36,210 nucleotides of DNA, taken from NCBI GenBank assembly GCA_937888775.1, contig CALAQT010000385.1, positions 1 to 36,210 of the forward strand. Direction: 5' to 3'. Under the pieces are notes generated by a model. It did not search any database, was not told the DNA's origin, and worked only from the letters and a program-made list of their open reading frames with translations. The position numbers were made by a program, and so were the translations under genes. The stretch is from an uncultured Actinomycetes bacterium (lineage in GTDB: Bacteria > Actinomycetota > Thermoleophilia > Solirubrobacterales > Solirubrobacteraceae). Of this stretch, positions 24,537 to 33,453 are shown one piece after another; within the stretch, counting starts at the first letter, position 1; the number at the start of each line of letters is the position of its first letter.

Positions 24537-25261
24537 TCAGCGAATCTGGCCGGACATGATCTCCTTGGTCAGCTGGTCCACGCCGTTCAGCAAGAGGTTC
24601 GCCTGGCCCGCCAAGCCGACGGCGACGAATGCCGTCGGCCCGTTCGGCTTCAAGGCTCCGTAGGTGTACACCGTGGTCGTCTCCCAACCGGGCTGGCCCT
24701 TGCAGGTTGGTGGGCCGAATTCGGGGAGCGGTGCCGTCCCCCGACAGGGCCCAGCGACGCGCTGTAGTAGTAGCGGACCACTTCCAACGCCGCCACGGTT
24801 CCGTGGATCTTGACGGTGTAGAAGAAGAAGTCCGTGAAATGTTTCCTTTCCGCGGCTAGCTTCTTGGCGTACCTCTTGACCTTCGCAAACAGCGCCTTGC
24901 CCGTCGCTTGGACCGGCGCCTTAGCCGTGGCTTGGACCGAGACTTGGAGCAGGTCCGAATAGCGTCCGGGTACGTGGGATCCTTTGTACGTGCAGGCGTT
25001 GCCCCCAGGGGTCGTACCCTGCAATTCGAGCGAGCTCTGGTCGATCAGCTCCGCCATCCTGCGGACCGAAAAGTGCGCACAGTCGGGCACGCTCACGGGC
25101 TTCTTGGGAGACTTGTGGGACGCCGTCGCGAGGTGGGGCATCGCCAGCGCAATGGCCAGTAGGGCGAAGAAGAGGCCGCTGCACACACGCACGCGCGATC
25201 GGCGCAGCCCGGATGGTACGTGCCACGGCATCCAGGCGAGGATACGCTTCTGTAGCTGCAA
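24537..25261 (-). pseudogene. Secreted protein of unknown function, frameshifted in a G-run
   Basis: From ATG 25261 (or 25231) the frame encodes a signal peptide (SGLFFALLAIALAMPHLATA) and a soluble domain with Cys in VPDCAHF and GNACTYKG. After SASLGPVGG the frame fails at GGGGG (plus-strand CCCCC, 24738-24742). One frame over, the sequence continues sensibly (PEFGPPTCKGQPGWETTTVY ... LLNGVDQLTKEIMS) to TGA at 24539-24537. One extra G would give an intact 241-residue exported protein. It may therefore be a real gene with an assembly error. Family not recognised. Confidence 0.65.
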
Positions 25262-25392
25262 CGCGTCGACTCACAAACGGGCGCCCGCGAGGTTGCGCTG
25301 CACGGGACGCACACTTCGCCGGAGCGTCCGATACGAAAGGTGAACCGAACATTGCGAACGCTCGGCGCCTGTCCTCAGCCGGCAGCGTCGAT

Positions 25393-25890
25393 CTACCCGC
25401 CGATTGCGGCTTCAGTACTGGCGACGGCCCCCACCTTCCCTGTGTCCACGGCCTGCTTGACGATGTGGCAGCAGAACAGCAGCAGCAGCGGTTCGAGCTG
25501 ACCCGAGTCTTCGACTGAAGCCGATACTGGGCGCGACCCGGAGCCGGCGGCGAACCGCGCCAGCGTGGCTCCGCTCTCGGTCAGCGTGAACTGACGGCCG
25601 AGCTGGTGGTTCGCGCGCCACTCGAGCACCCGCTCGCCGCAGGTGAGCTTTCCGGCATAGATGCCCCGAAGATGTAGGAAGCCGCTCGGCACGTAGGAGC
25701 TGACGCGCTCGCCGCTGGTGCTCTCGCGGGCATGGATCGTCTGACCGAACCCTGCTGCGGCGCGCCGCAGCGTCCAGGACACGCCTCCGGCCTCGATCTC
25801 AGCCGCGAACCGGGGAAGGGCTCGGAGCGTCCCGATCTCCGCGAGCGTGTATCGGCCTCGCGATACGCGCTCGAGCGTCAGCTCGCGCAT
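25393..25890 (-). CDS. Conserved-looking beta-rich protein of unknown function
   Basis: 165 residues from ATG 25890. Repeating strand-like segments (GRYTLAEIGTLRALPRF, FLHLRGIYAGKLTCGERVLEW, RQFTLTESGATLARF) and a C-terminal LLLLFCCHIVKQAVDT suggest a beta-barrel with a hydrophobic C-terminal helix, somewhat like tubby/LURP-one folds. No signal peptide. Family not recognised; codon use looks genuine. Confidence 0.6.
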   Translation of the reverse strand: MRELTLERVSRGRYTLAEIGTLRALPRFAAEIEAGGVSWTLRRAAAGFGQTIHARESTSGERVSSYVPSGFLHLRGIYAGKLTCGERVLEWRANHQLGRQFTLTESGATLARFAAGSGSRPVSASVEDSGQLEPLLLLFCCHIVKQAVDTGKVGAVASTEAAIGG

Positions 25891-26353
25891 TGGCGTAGCC
25901 TATTCCGTCATGCGGAGCAGTAGCGCCGACCGTGGCGCGGCATCGTCCTCCGCGCCCGAGGAGGCCTCGTCCATTGGGGAACCTTGGGTTCGTGCGGTGA
26001 TCGCAACACCCACCCAGATGGAGGGACTTTCTAGGTCGTCTGCGCTCCGTGGTTGAGTAGCGCGCCGCCGTCGCGTGCGGTCCACCGCAGCCCAGCAAAC
26101 GAGGACACGCCGAAGATGGGACGGCCCGCCAGATGCCGCTCGCTGAGCCCGCTCATCGCCGCAGTCGAGTCTAGGCCGCTTGCCCGCGGGCCGGAGGCGC
26201 GCGCGTGACGACAGACGCTCCAGAGCCCCCGCTCAGGGCGTCCGGTGCCGCGCGCGACGGCTGTCTCAGAACCTAACCCGCTCAGGACGGGAAGCCGGAC
26301 TCCGCAACCCCGGCTAAACGCCGATACGCGCAACCGGAGCAGAAGTTATCGCC
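25891..26353. other. Intergenic region with tandem small hairpins
   Basis: No supported gene. At 26277-26315 two adjacent stem-loops can form (CCCG/CGGG with a 7-nt loop, then AGCCGG/CCGGCT). CCCGCTCAGG also occurs twice, 49 bp apart (26228 and 26277). Function unknown. Confidence 0.4.
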
Positions 26354-26382
26354 TTGGCAGTCGGGCGAGATAGGCGTAACGT
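26354..26382 (+). promoter_or_regulatory. Putative promoter of the small membrane protein gene
   Basis: TTGGCA (26354-26359), a 17-bp spacer and TAACGT (26377-26382) resemble a sigma-70 promoter, 15 nt before the ATG at 26398. Confidence 0.5.
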
Positions 26383-26397
26383 CCAGGGCCGTTGAAC

Positions 26398-26628
26398 ATG
26401 AGCTACCAGCATCTAAACAGCGGACTGCTGCTACCGACCAAACCGCATCGACAGCGAGCGCGGTGGCTGATTCTTGCCTGGCTCGGCGGGCTGGTCCTCG
26501 TCCTGCTCTCTGGCCTGCTTCAAACTGCCATCGGCTACGTGGTGATCTTAGGTGCGTGCGTTTTCTTGGGGGTTGTGCTCGGGGCGCCGGCAGGGGATAC
26601 CGAGGGCCTCAAAGAGCACCGCCAGTAG
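26398..26628 (+). CDS. Small membrane protein, two helices, function unknown
   Basis: 76 residues from ATG 26398. A basic, polar N-terminus is followed by two hydrophobic segments (WLILAWLGGLVLVLLSGLL and AIGYVVILGACVFLGVVLG) and a short charged tail. No ribosome site, so initiation may rely on the 5' end of the transcript. An upstream promoter fits well. Confidence 0.6.
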   Translation: MSYQHLNSGLLLPTKPHRQRARWLILAWLGGLVLVLLSGLLQTAIGYVVILGACVFLGVVLGAPAGDTEGLKEHRQ

Positions 26629-26763
26629 GTGCCGACCCGTCCCAGTTCAGGAAGGATCACCGAACGCGTCGAGGGCCCCGCAGCGAACATCCAGCGCCAG
26701 CGCGGGGACGCGTTTGAAATGGTTCCGCTCCAGAGCGAGCGGGGAGCTGGCACCAGCTCTTGT

Positions 26764-27209
26764 CTACGGCACGGTGATCGTGAAGTGTCGACGTCTCGCC
26801 CGATGCTCTGTCCTTTGGTTGCGGCGATGGCGCCGGGGCGGACGGACCGGTGGTGATCACGAGGCTGACGTCCCCGTGGATGACGCCCCGGGGCTGGAGC
26901 GCGACGAACTGAGACTGGGTGACTCGCGCGCCGGCTTTGTAGTCGACGTTGGTCGGGTCGCCGGAGCCGCCGTAGAAGCACTCGAAGTTCCCTTGCTCGG
27001 GGTTGTGGCCGGGCCACACCGACCCGTTCGCGTTCAGGTGGTCCGCTGAAACCACGAGTGCGTGCCACTGCATGACCGGGTGGGTCTGGCGCCCTGTCGC
27101 TTGGGCCACCTCCGACCAGGTAGCCAGGCCCGCCGTCGCGGGCGCCAGCTGGGTGGCAGATACGAGCGTAGGCTGGATAGCCGCAGGGAGCGGTGCGGGT
27201 CACCGCGCC
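26764..27209 (-). pseudogene. Frameshifted remnant of an unrecognised protein
   Basis: A sensible minus-strand frame (about 27209 down to 26800) reads PTLVSATQLAPATAGLATW, then FECFYGGSGDPTNVDYKAG, then GVIHGDVSLVITTG. It has no convincing start: an in-frame TGA lies just upstream, and GTG 27109 is internal. Near the end it shifts one frame into HFTITVP and a TAG at 26766-26764, a terminal strand common in secreted actinobacterial proteins. Likely a broken gene of exported type; family unknown. Confidence 0.45.
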
Positions 27210-27589
27210 GAACCCGCCGGTCAACCTCGGGGCGATCCACTCCGCAGGCGATACGTCGTCGCTCATCCGCGGCCCTGCGCTGGACATATCGCCAGTTTGA
27301 CGCAGGCCACGATCATGGTTCGAGCTCGTCTCGGCGGACCGTCCGCACATCTCGCGAATAATCGACCATAGGGCACCATCTCGCGCGACAAGCCGAACGC
27401 CGCGGACTGCCATGGCCGTCGCAGTACCCCAACGCTGGGCGGACACCGCGCAACGGTCGACAGCTGGCAGGAAGTCTCGCTCCCGGTCAGCTCGGCGACG
27501 ATCCGCGCGCCCATAGGCGGAAAGGCCTCGCGGGCCATGCTCGGAGCGACCGAAATCTTCTCAGGACGGGGGGCGGTCTGCGGCTTTGC
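27210..27589. other. Stretch without a supported gene
   Basis: About 380 bases. Open frames occur on both strands but show no recognisable domain, ribosome site or start. It may be further remains of the broken gene at 26764-27209. Confidence 0.4.
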
Positions 27590-28513
27590 TCAGCTCTGTT
27601 CTGACTGTGGCGGTGGGGGGATGTCGGCCTGGTCAGGAATACCGAGCTGCCGGCGGATCTCCTGCAGCACCTCAGGTTGTACGGCTGTTCGCGCACGCGC
27701 CTGCTCGCGAAGTTCGCGCTCCTGGGCGCGCAACTGGGCCACGTTCTCGATCGCCTGCTCTTTGGCTTCGGTCAGCTCCTGGATCCGCTGCGCGAGTTCA
27801 TCCTCGGCCAACGCCTGAGCCCGGATGCGCTCGACCATGCCCGGCAGCCCGTCAAGATTTGCCCCGAGCTCGCGTAGCGCCTGGCCGGCTAGCGTGTCGG
27901 GTGCGCTGACGAGGGCGAGCAATAGATCTCCCGTGTCGGGAGCGCGCTGCAGCCCGCGGCGGATCTCACTGGCCAAATCATCCAGGACGACGCCCAGCCC
28001 ACCGAACCATGCCTGATCGATCACCTGTGGGCTTGCGCGCGAGCTGATCGCCATCGACCTCACCTGTTCTTGTACGCCCGGGCCTGAGAGCATCCGGATC
28101 ACTTCGTTACGAATCGTCTCCGCGTCGGCGTCGAAATCGAGCAGGATCCGAGCGGCGACGCCCTCGTTCTCCCGCACCAGGCCGAGCAGGATGTGCTCGG
28201 TGCCGATGTAGTTATGGCCGAGGCTGAGCGCTTCGCGCAGCGCCAGCTCGAGCACCTTCTTCGCGCGTGGCGTGAACGGGATCTGACCCGCGGCGGGCTC
28301 CTGGCCAGAACCAACGATCCGCAGTACTTGCGCCCGAGCGCGCTCGACCGTGATCTCAAATGACTCAAGCACCCTCGCCGCGAGCCCCTCTTCTTCGCGC
28401 AACAGGCCGAGCAAGATGTGCTCGGTACCGATGTAGTTGTGGCTCAACGCCCGCGCCTCTTCCTGAGCCAGGACGACCACCTGGCGGGCGCGCTCTGTGA
28501 ATTTCTCAAACAG
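27590..28513 (-). CDS. ClpC N-domain protein without ATPase, with UVR-like coiled coil
   Basis: About 307 residues from CTG 28513, or 296 from GTG 28480. Two complete ClpC-type N-domain repeats (each with NYIGTEHILLGL) cover residues about 1-140, nearly identical to true ClpC. A third degenerate half-repeat (DTGDLLLALVSAPDTLAGQA) is at about 180-225. Then a coiled coil (ELTEAKEQAIE, LRAQERELREQ) resembles the UVR/M-domain motif of ClpC. There is no Walker A/B, so it cannot unfold substrates; an adaptor or decoy role toward ClpCP is inference. The conserved family start (MFEKFTERARQ) is encoded here as CTG TTT GAG, with no ATG. Confidence 0.85.
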   Translation of the reverse strand: MFEKFTERARQVVVLAQEEARALSHNYIGTEHILLGLLREEEGLAARVLESFEITVERARAQVLRIVGSGQEPAAGQIPFTPRAKKVLELALREALSLGHNYIGTEHILLGLVRENEGVAARILLDFDADAETIRNEVIRMLSGPGVQEQVRSMAISSRASPQVIDQAWFGGLGVVLDDLASEIRRGLQRAPDTGDLLLALVSAPDTLAGQALRELGANLDGLPGMVERIRAQALAEDELAQRIQELTEAKEQAIENVAQLRAQERELREQARARTAVQPEVLQEIRRQLGIPDQADIPPPPQSEQS

Positions 28514-28604
28514 ACCCCGAAGAATCCCACTCCTCGGGATTGCTTACAAGCGAGCGCGACGCGACGCTGCGGCACCGGGGCGTGGCCGTCTCACCAACGA
28601 ACGA

Positions 28605-29069
28605 TCATCGAACGTCGGCGAACACGAGGCGGGCGCTGTGCGCGAATGCGACGACCTCGTCCTCCGGAGGCGCGTGGCCGTCAGCGAACATCGCGGCCTG
28701 CAGCTCCGGTCCGTGGACGCTGTAGTCGTCCATAAGCGCTCTGTGATCAGCTGGATGACGTAATGAAGGTAGCCGGGTTCGCCGCCGGCGTGCGACCACA
28801 GGCAGACGTAGGTCTGCTCGGGCTCGAGGAGCCGATCGACGACGATCGCGCATTGGCGAAGCAGCGGGCCCTGCTGGTTTGCTTCCTCGGCAGTCAAACT
28901 CCGCGGCGCGCATGACGTGCCGCTTGCGCTTGACCAGCAGCGTCCCGACGCCGAGCGGCCCTACGCAATGCTCGACCCGCCAACGGCTGGTCTCGTGGAT
29001 CAGTCCGCCGGGGAGCGGCAGTCGACCCGCGGTGAGATCGCACGCGAGACAGCCGTCGACATCCACCAT
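28605..29069 (-). pseudogene. HIT-like protein with two compensating frameshifts
   Basis: From ATG 29069 the frame reads GCLACDLTAGRLPLPGG and VEHCVGPLGVGTLLVKRKRHV. After AAEF an extra T (near 28893) moves it to LTAEEANQQGPLLRQ and YVCLWSHAGGEPGYLHYVIQ. After ITER a second shift near 28742 returns to MDDYSVHGPELQ and the TAG-side end. The total is about 154 codons, the normal size. The HIT triad region usually reads HxHxH; here a Tyr replaces the second His. Broken, or a sequencing artefact plus a diverged site. Confidence 0.65.
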
Positions 29070-29272
29070 GTGATCACGAGCGTACCCGGGCATCGGGTCA
29101 CCGGCGTGGAGCCGGCCGCGCTGCCCGTCCGATATCAGCGCGAGCTCCGTCTCATTGCCCGAACGATCAGCGGACGCTGTGGGAATCCGAGCTCGCGTCG
29201 GGCCAGAGCAAGCTACCGTCTTCACGCGGACACTTGCCAGCGCTTTTGTGTGGGCGTCGCGGATCGGGCGGG

Positions 29273-30112
29273 TCACGCGACGCGGGGAAGGGCGTGGCGT
29301 CGTGCGTGCTCGACTGCGAGTGTGCCGGCGTCGATCGCGCTGGCGAATGAGACCTCCGCGAGACAGCCGGGAGCAGCCACCTGGTCGCCGCAGACGAAGA
29401 TGCCGTCGCCGCGATCGATCGCCGGCCGGTCGTGCCAGGTGCTGCCGGGGAGGTCCAGCGCGCCGCTGCGGCCGTCCATGACCTGACGCCGGCGCCAGGT
29501 GACACGGTCGCGCCAGTCCTCGAACGAGAGGTCGAGCATGCGCTCCAGGCGCATGCTGGCGTCATCGACGCGCTCGCCGGGGCGGATCGGCATCTGTGCC
29601 TGGATCAGCTGCTCGCCGGCGGGCGCGAGCGTGGCGTCCTGCGCGTTGTAGCGCTCGGCCCAGCCGGAGCTCGCCAGGTCAGAGATGATCCAGGGGTCGC
29701 CGCGGTGCTCGCGCAGGCCGAGGTCCAGGCACACGGTGTGGCCGCTGAGCCATTGCAAGCTGTCGTCGCCCAGGAGCCGGCGCGCGTCGCGCAACTCCAG
29801 CGCGACGATCACTGGGCCGGCCGGAAGCGCGTCGACGCGCTCGCCGGTGACGATCGCCACCCCCAATGCTCGGGCGCAGCGCTCGAGCCCGTCGACCAGG
29901 CTGCTCCAGCCGCCGACGATGAACCGCGCCGGGGGGTGGCGCTGAGCAGCAGGCGCTGGCTGCGCTCCCACACGAAGGCCGTAGAGAGCTCGCCAGGGTC
30001 GTGGTGGAAGGTGTAGACGCCGGCCGCCGAGGACAGCATGTCAGCTGTACGGGCGTCGCTGTGGTCGGTGACCCACGAGTGGAAGTCCTGGTCGACGGGC
30101 GCCATCCGGCCT
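29273..30112 (-). pseudogene. FAD-dependent oxidoreductase (phytoene-dehydrogenase-like), N-terminally truncated and frameshifted
   Basis: The middle and C-terminal parts are clear: DFHSWVTDHSDARTADMLSS, FHHDPGELSTAFVWE, then, one frame over, ARFIVGGWSSLVDGLE and GDGIFVCGDQVAAPG with SEVSF-like SFASAIDA. The frames meet at a run of six C (about 29934-29939); seven C would restore TPPARF. The N-terminal Rossmann dinucleotide motif is absent upstream, where the degraded Clp-like copy and unrelated sequence lie. The missing FAD fold shows real decay even if the C-run is an error. Confidence 0.65.
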
Positions 30113-30407
30113 CGCAAGCGCAGTCCGGGCGGGATCAGGGTCATGGGTGGGGTGCGGTGACCCAAGCGGCGCCACGGTCCTCGTCCGGTGAAGAGCCACA
30201 ACACGTACCCGACGACCGTGCACGGGAACGCTGTCGTGCTGTACAGAATCCCGAGCGACGCAACGATCTTGACTCTGGTCTGGGGTGGCCACTGGCGGTA
30301 ACGGACCAACTCCTGGACCATGATCCTCCACCCGTATCTCAAGCTCATCCGCCGCCACGGCACCCCTCGGCTGACGAGCCTCCTCAAAAGCGCGTTCAGC
30401 CATCCGG

Positions 30408-30817
30408 ATGCTCTCGGGCCCGGAAGCACGAAAATATGCTGAGGTCAAGCCGGTCGGCGACCGGGGAACCCGGGACTCGATGGATCAGGCATGGTTCGAC
30501 GGGCTTGGCGGGGTGCTGAATGGCTTGGCGCGTGAGATCCGGCGTGAGCTGGAGCGAGAGCCCGACACCGGGGATCTACTGCTCGCGCTCGCATGCGCGC
30601 CGAACACGCTGGCTGCCCAGACGCTCCGCGAGCTCGGGGTAAACGCGGAGGAGCTGGCGATCGAGTCGCAAAGTTCCAGACCGCCGCTCGGATGCGCGAC
30701 CAGGAGCGGGAACTCACCCAGCAGGCGCGCGCCGATGCAGTCGTGGCGCCTGAAGTGATCCAGGAGATCTGCCGGCACCTCGGCATTCCCACCCGAACCA
30801 ACGATCCACCCCTCTAG
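30408..30817 (+). pseudogene. Degraded partial second copy of the ClpC N-domain-like gene
   Basis: The segment starts at MLSGP and reads MDQAWFDGLGGVLNGLAREI, EPDTGDLLLALACAPNTLA, then after a one-base shift FQTAARMRDQERELTQQARA and PEVIQEICRHLGIP. It aligns along the C-terminal half of the gene at 27590-28513 (IDQAWFGGLGVVL, APDTGDLLLALVSAPDTLA, LRAQERELREQARA, PEVLQEIRRQLGIP). Both Clp N repeats are missing, about 30 residues are deleted internally and the frame is broken near 30667. DNA similarity begins at ATCCGGATGCTCTC. Inverted relative to the full gene. Confidence 0.75.
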
Positions 30818-31083
30818 GCAGCGACCCGAGCAGCCCGGGACTGAGTTCACGATCGACCGAGTCCCTATGCGGGTCCCCAGATCAGGCCGCCAAGAGCAGA
30901 CACAGACCTTCAGCAATTGAGACAGGCTCCCGGCTCTGCCGCATTACGAAATCCCCGGCAAAAGGTCCGGTCAGCGATCCACCACCGCACGCCGTGCGCG
31001 TCCGCCGGGGCATCGGGCACCAGCGGCGAGCGCGTCTCAATACCCAACGCTCGCCACGCGACTGGGCCGCTCGCGTAACTCGT

Positions 31084-33417
31084 TCACCGGGGCAGGTGGA
31101 ATGGCACCGTGGTGATGATGATTCCCTCGTAGGCGATGAGCGATGCGCGCAGGCGTGCGCCGATGCGGTTGTGAAGGAGCCGCTGCCAGCGCTTGGCGAC
31201 CACGATCTCGGGCACGACGAGCGTGAGCGTCACGTCAGGGCGTTGGCGGTGCAGCGCAGCGATGTAGTTGGCCAGCGGCGCAACTGTCGCGCGATAGGGG
31301 GAGACGACGACTTCGAGCGGCAGGTGGTCACCCCACGCCTGCCATGAGCGGTTGAAGCGTTCGGCCTCCGCCTCGGTGGGGCTCACGTGGACTGCGAGCA
31401 CGGGTTGCCCAAGGGAGACGGCGTACGCAAGCGCGTGCAGTGCAGCCAGGTCGAGCGCCGCGATCGGGACGACGGCGAAGCTGTGCACCTCGTCCGGATT
31501 GTCCTGTGCCTCAGCCAGACGCTCGGAGACCTCGGGCGCGAGCCGGGGAGGCGCCAGACGAACCTGCCGCGTCTGCTCCCCGGTCTCAGGTCGTGGCATG
31601 AGCGCCTCGTGGGCGCGCCGATAATGATCGTGGACGCGCCTGGACGCCAAGACGATGAGGGGGATCAGCACGACCACGACCCACGCGCCCTGCGTGAGCT
31701 TGGTGATCGCAGCGATCACCACGACCACGGCCGAGAGGACGGCGCCGAGGAGGTTGGTGGCGAGCGCCGCGCGCCACCCCCGCTCGCGGTGGCGCCACCA
31801 GTGCGCGACCATCCCGCTCTGAGCGAACGTGAAGGCGAGGAACACCCCGATCGCGAACAGCGGGATCAGCGGGTCGGTCTGACCACCGAACGCCGCGTAG
31901 ATGATGGCCGCCGGCACGGCGAGCACGAGGATGCCGTTGGTGAATGCGAGGCGATCTCCCATGCGCAGAAACACTCGCGGGGCGAAGCCGTCGCGGGCCA
32001 TGAAGTACAGCAGCCGCGGAAAGCCGTTGAACGCCGAGTTGGCCGCGACCAGCAGCACGAGCGTGGTCGCCACCTGCACGAACCCGTACGGAATGCCGCC
32101 CCCGACGCTTCGGTGGGCGATCTGGGAGAGGACCGTCTGGCCGCCGCCCGGGGAGGCGCCGTCGAAGTGAGCGACGAGCACGACACCCACGAACATCGAG
32201 ATCAGCAGTCCCACCATGACACCAAGCGTCTGGCGGGCGTGCTGCGCCTCCGGCGGGCGGAACACCGGGACTGCGTTGGAGATCACCTCGATCCCGGTCA
32301 TCGCGGTCGCTCCCGAGGCGAACGCGCGTAGCACGAGCAGCACGCCGAGCGCCTCGGTGGCCCGGTGAGGCGCCGCGGGCACGGGATGAAAGCCGTGCGA
32401 GCCGGCCTTGATCAGACCGGCGATCACGATCAGCGCGATCGCGGCCACGAACAGGTAGGTGGGGGCGGCGAACGCGGCGCCGGCGTCGCGCACCCCGCGC
32501 AGGTTGCCCGCGACCAGCAGCACGATCACTACCAAGCCGATCGGGACAGTCGCCGAAGCGACCGAAGGTATCGCCGAGGTCACCGCGGCCACGCCAGAGG
32601 CGACCGAGACGGCGACCGTGAGGATGTAGTCGACGATTAGCCCCGCACCCGCGAGTAGGCCCCACTGTCGCCCCAGGCTGTCGCTCGCAACGATGTAAGA
32701 GCCACCACCGTGCGGATAGGCTCTGACCACCTGGCGGTAGCCGAGGCCGACCGAGAGCATCAGCACCGCCAGCGCCGCTCCGATCGGCAGCGAGAGCTTC
32801 AGCTCGCCGGCTCCGGCGAGTACGAGGATCGCCATCATCGCCTCGGGGCCGTAGGCCACCGAGGAGAGAGCGTCGGGCGAAAGGACGGCGAGCGCGAGCA
32901 GCCTGCCCATGCGCTCCTCAGCGATCGCCGTGCTGCGCAGTGCCGGACCAATCAGCACACGGCGCAACGCATACGCCACCCGGCCCGTCAGCGAATCGCC
33001 TTGCCCCGCCCGGACCGTCGCTTCGAGCTCGTCGTCTTCCGTCGTCTCAGCCCCAGCACTTCGGATATGGACGAAGCGTCCTGCGCGGAAGCGCTGCGGA
33101 TCGGCGAAATCGAGCCCTGCATCGACGGGCAGCGCGCGCTCCCAGATCTCCCGCGCGGGCATGCACCCATCCCAGCGGCGACCCACCTCGCGCAGCGCGA
33201 CAAGCGAGCTCTCATCGAACTCGGGCAGCTGTGCACCCGCTGTGATAGTCGCGTCCGGTCCGCCGCTCCCGTCATCGGCCGAGCCAGACGCTGCGCGAGG
33301 CGGGTCCGGATCGCCGTCCGGCTCAGGGGAGCGATCTCCGCCACGCGCGACGGGTCGCTTCGGCGTCTCGGCCATCAGGTCAGGGACAACCGCTTCGAGC
33401 AGGGCACTCGAGACCAC
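31084..33417 (-). CDS. APC-superfamily transporter, KimA-like potassium importer
   Basis: 777 residues from GTG 33417 (GGGAG 5 nt upstream; ATG 33375 also possible). LSPDALSSVAYGPEA at 180-194 matches KimA, with D182 and Y189 corresponding to the K+-site residues D36 and Y43 of Bacillus KimA. AYPHGGGSYIVA, AGLIVDYILTVAVS and NSAFNGFPRLLYFMARDGFAPR follow. About 12 helices end near 600, then a cytosolic C-terminal domain as in KimA. The first 145 residues are extra relative to KimA and include a charged, disordered stretch and an unrecognised small domain (REVGRRWDGCMPAREIWERA). K+ specificity is inferred from the family. Confidence 0.85.
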   Translation of the reverse strand: MVSSALLEAVVPDLMAETPKRPVARGGDRSPEPDGDPDPPRAASGSADDGSGGPDATITAGAQLPEFDESSLVALREVGRRWDGCMPAREIWERALPVDAGLDFADPQRFRAGRFVHIRSAGAETTEDDELEATVRAGQGDSLTGRVAYALRRVLIGPALRSTAIAEERMGRLLALAVLSPDALSSVAYGPEAMMAILVLAGAGELKLSLPIGAALAVLMLSVGLGYRQVVRAYPHGGGSYIVASDSLGRQWGLLAGAGLIVDYILTVAVSVASGVAAVTSAIPSVASATVPIGLVVIVLLVAGNLRGVRDAGAAFAAPTYLFVAAIALIVIAGLIKAGSHGFHPVPAAPHRATEALGVLLVLRAFASGATAMTGIEVISNAVPVFRPPEAQHARQTLGVMVGLLISMFVGVVLVAHFDGASPGGGQTVLSQIAHRSVGGGIPYGFVQVATTLVLLVAANSAFNGFPRLLYFMARDGFAPRVFLRMGDRLAFTNGILVLAVPAAIIYAAFGGQTDPLIPLFAIGVFLAFTFAQSGMVAHWWRHRERGWRAALATNLLGAVLSAVVVVIAAITKLTQGAWVVVVLIPLIVLASRRVHDHYRRAHEALMPRPETGEQTRQVRLAPPRLAPEVSERLAEAQDNPDEVHSFAVVPIAALDLAALHALAYAVSLGQPVLAVHVSPTEAEAERFNRSWQAWGDHLPLEVVVSPYRATVAPLANYIAALHRQRPDVTLTLVVPEIVVAKRWQRLLHNRIGARLRASLIAYEGIIITTVPFHLPR

Positions 33418-33453
33418 GGCCGCTCCCGCTCACGCTGGCATCGAAGACGGAGC

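Noticed and set aside
26277..26345. c-di-GMP-I (GEMM) or cobalamin-like motif near CCGCAACCCCGGCTAA
   Set aside because: Only a short resemblance; the paired arms and tetraloop-receptor elements of either class are absent.
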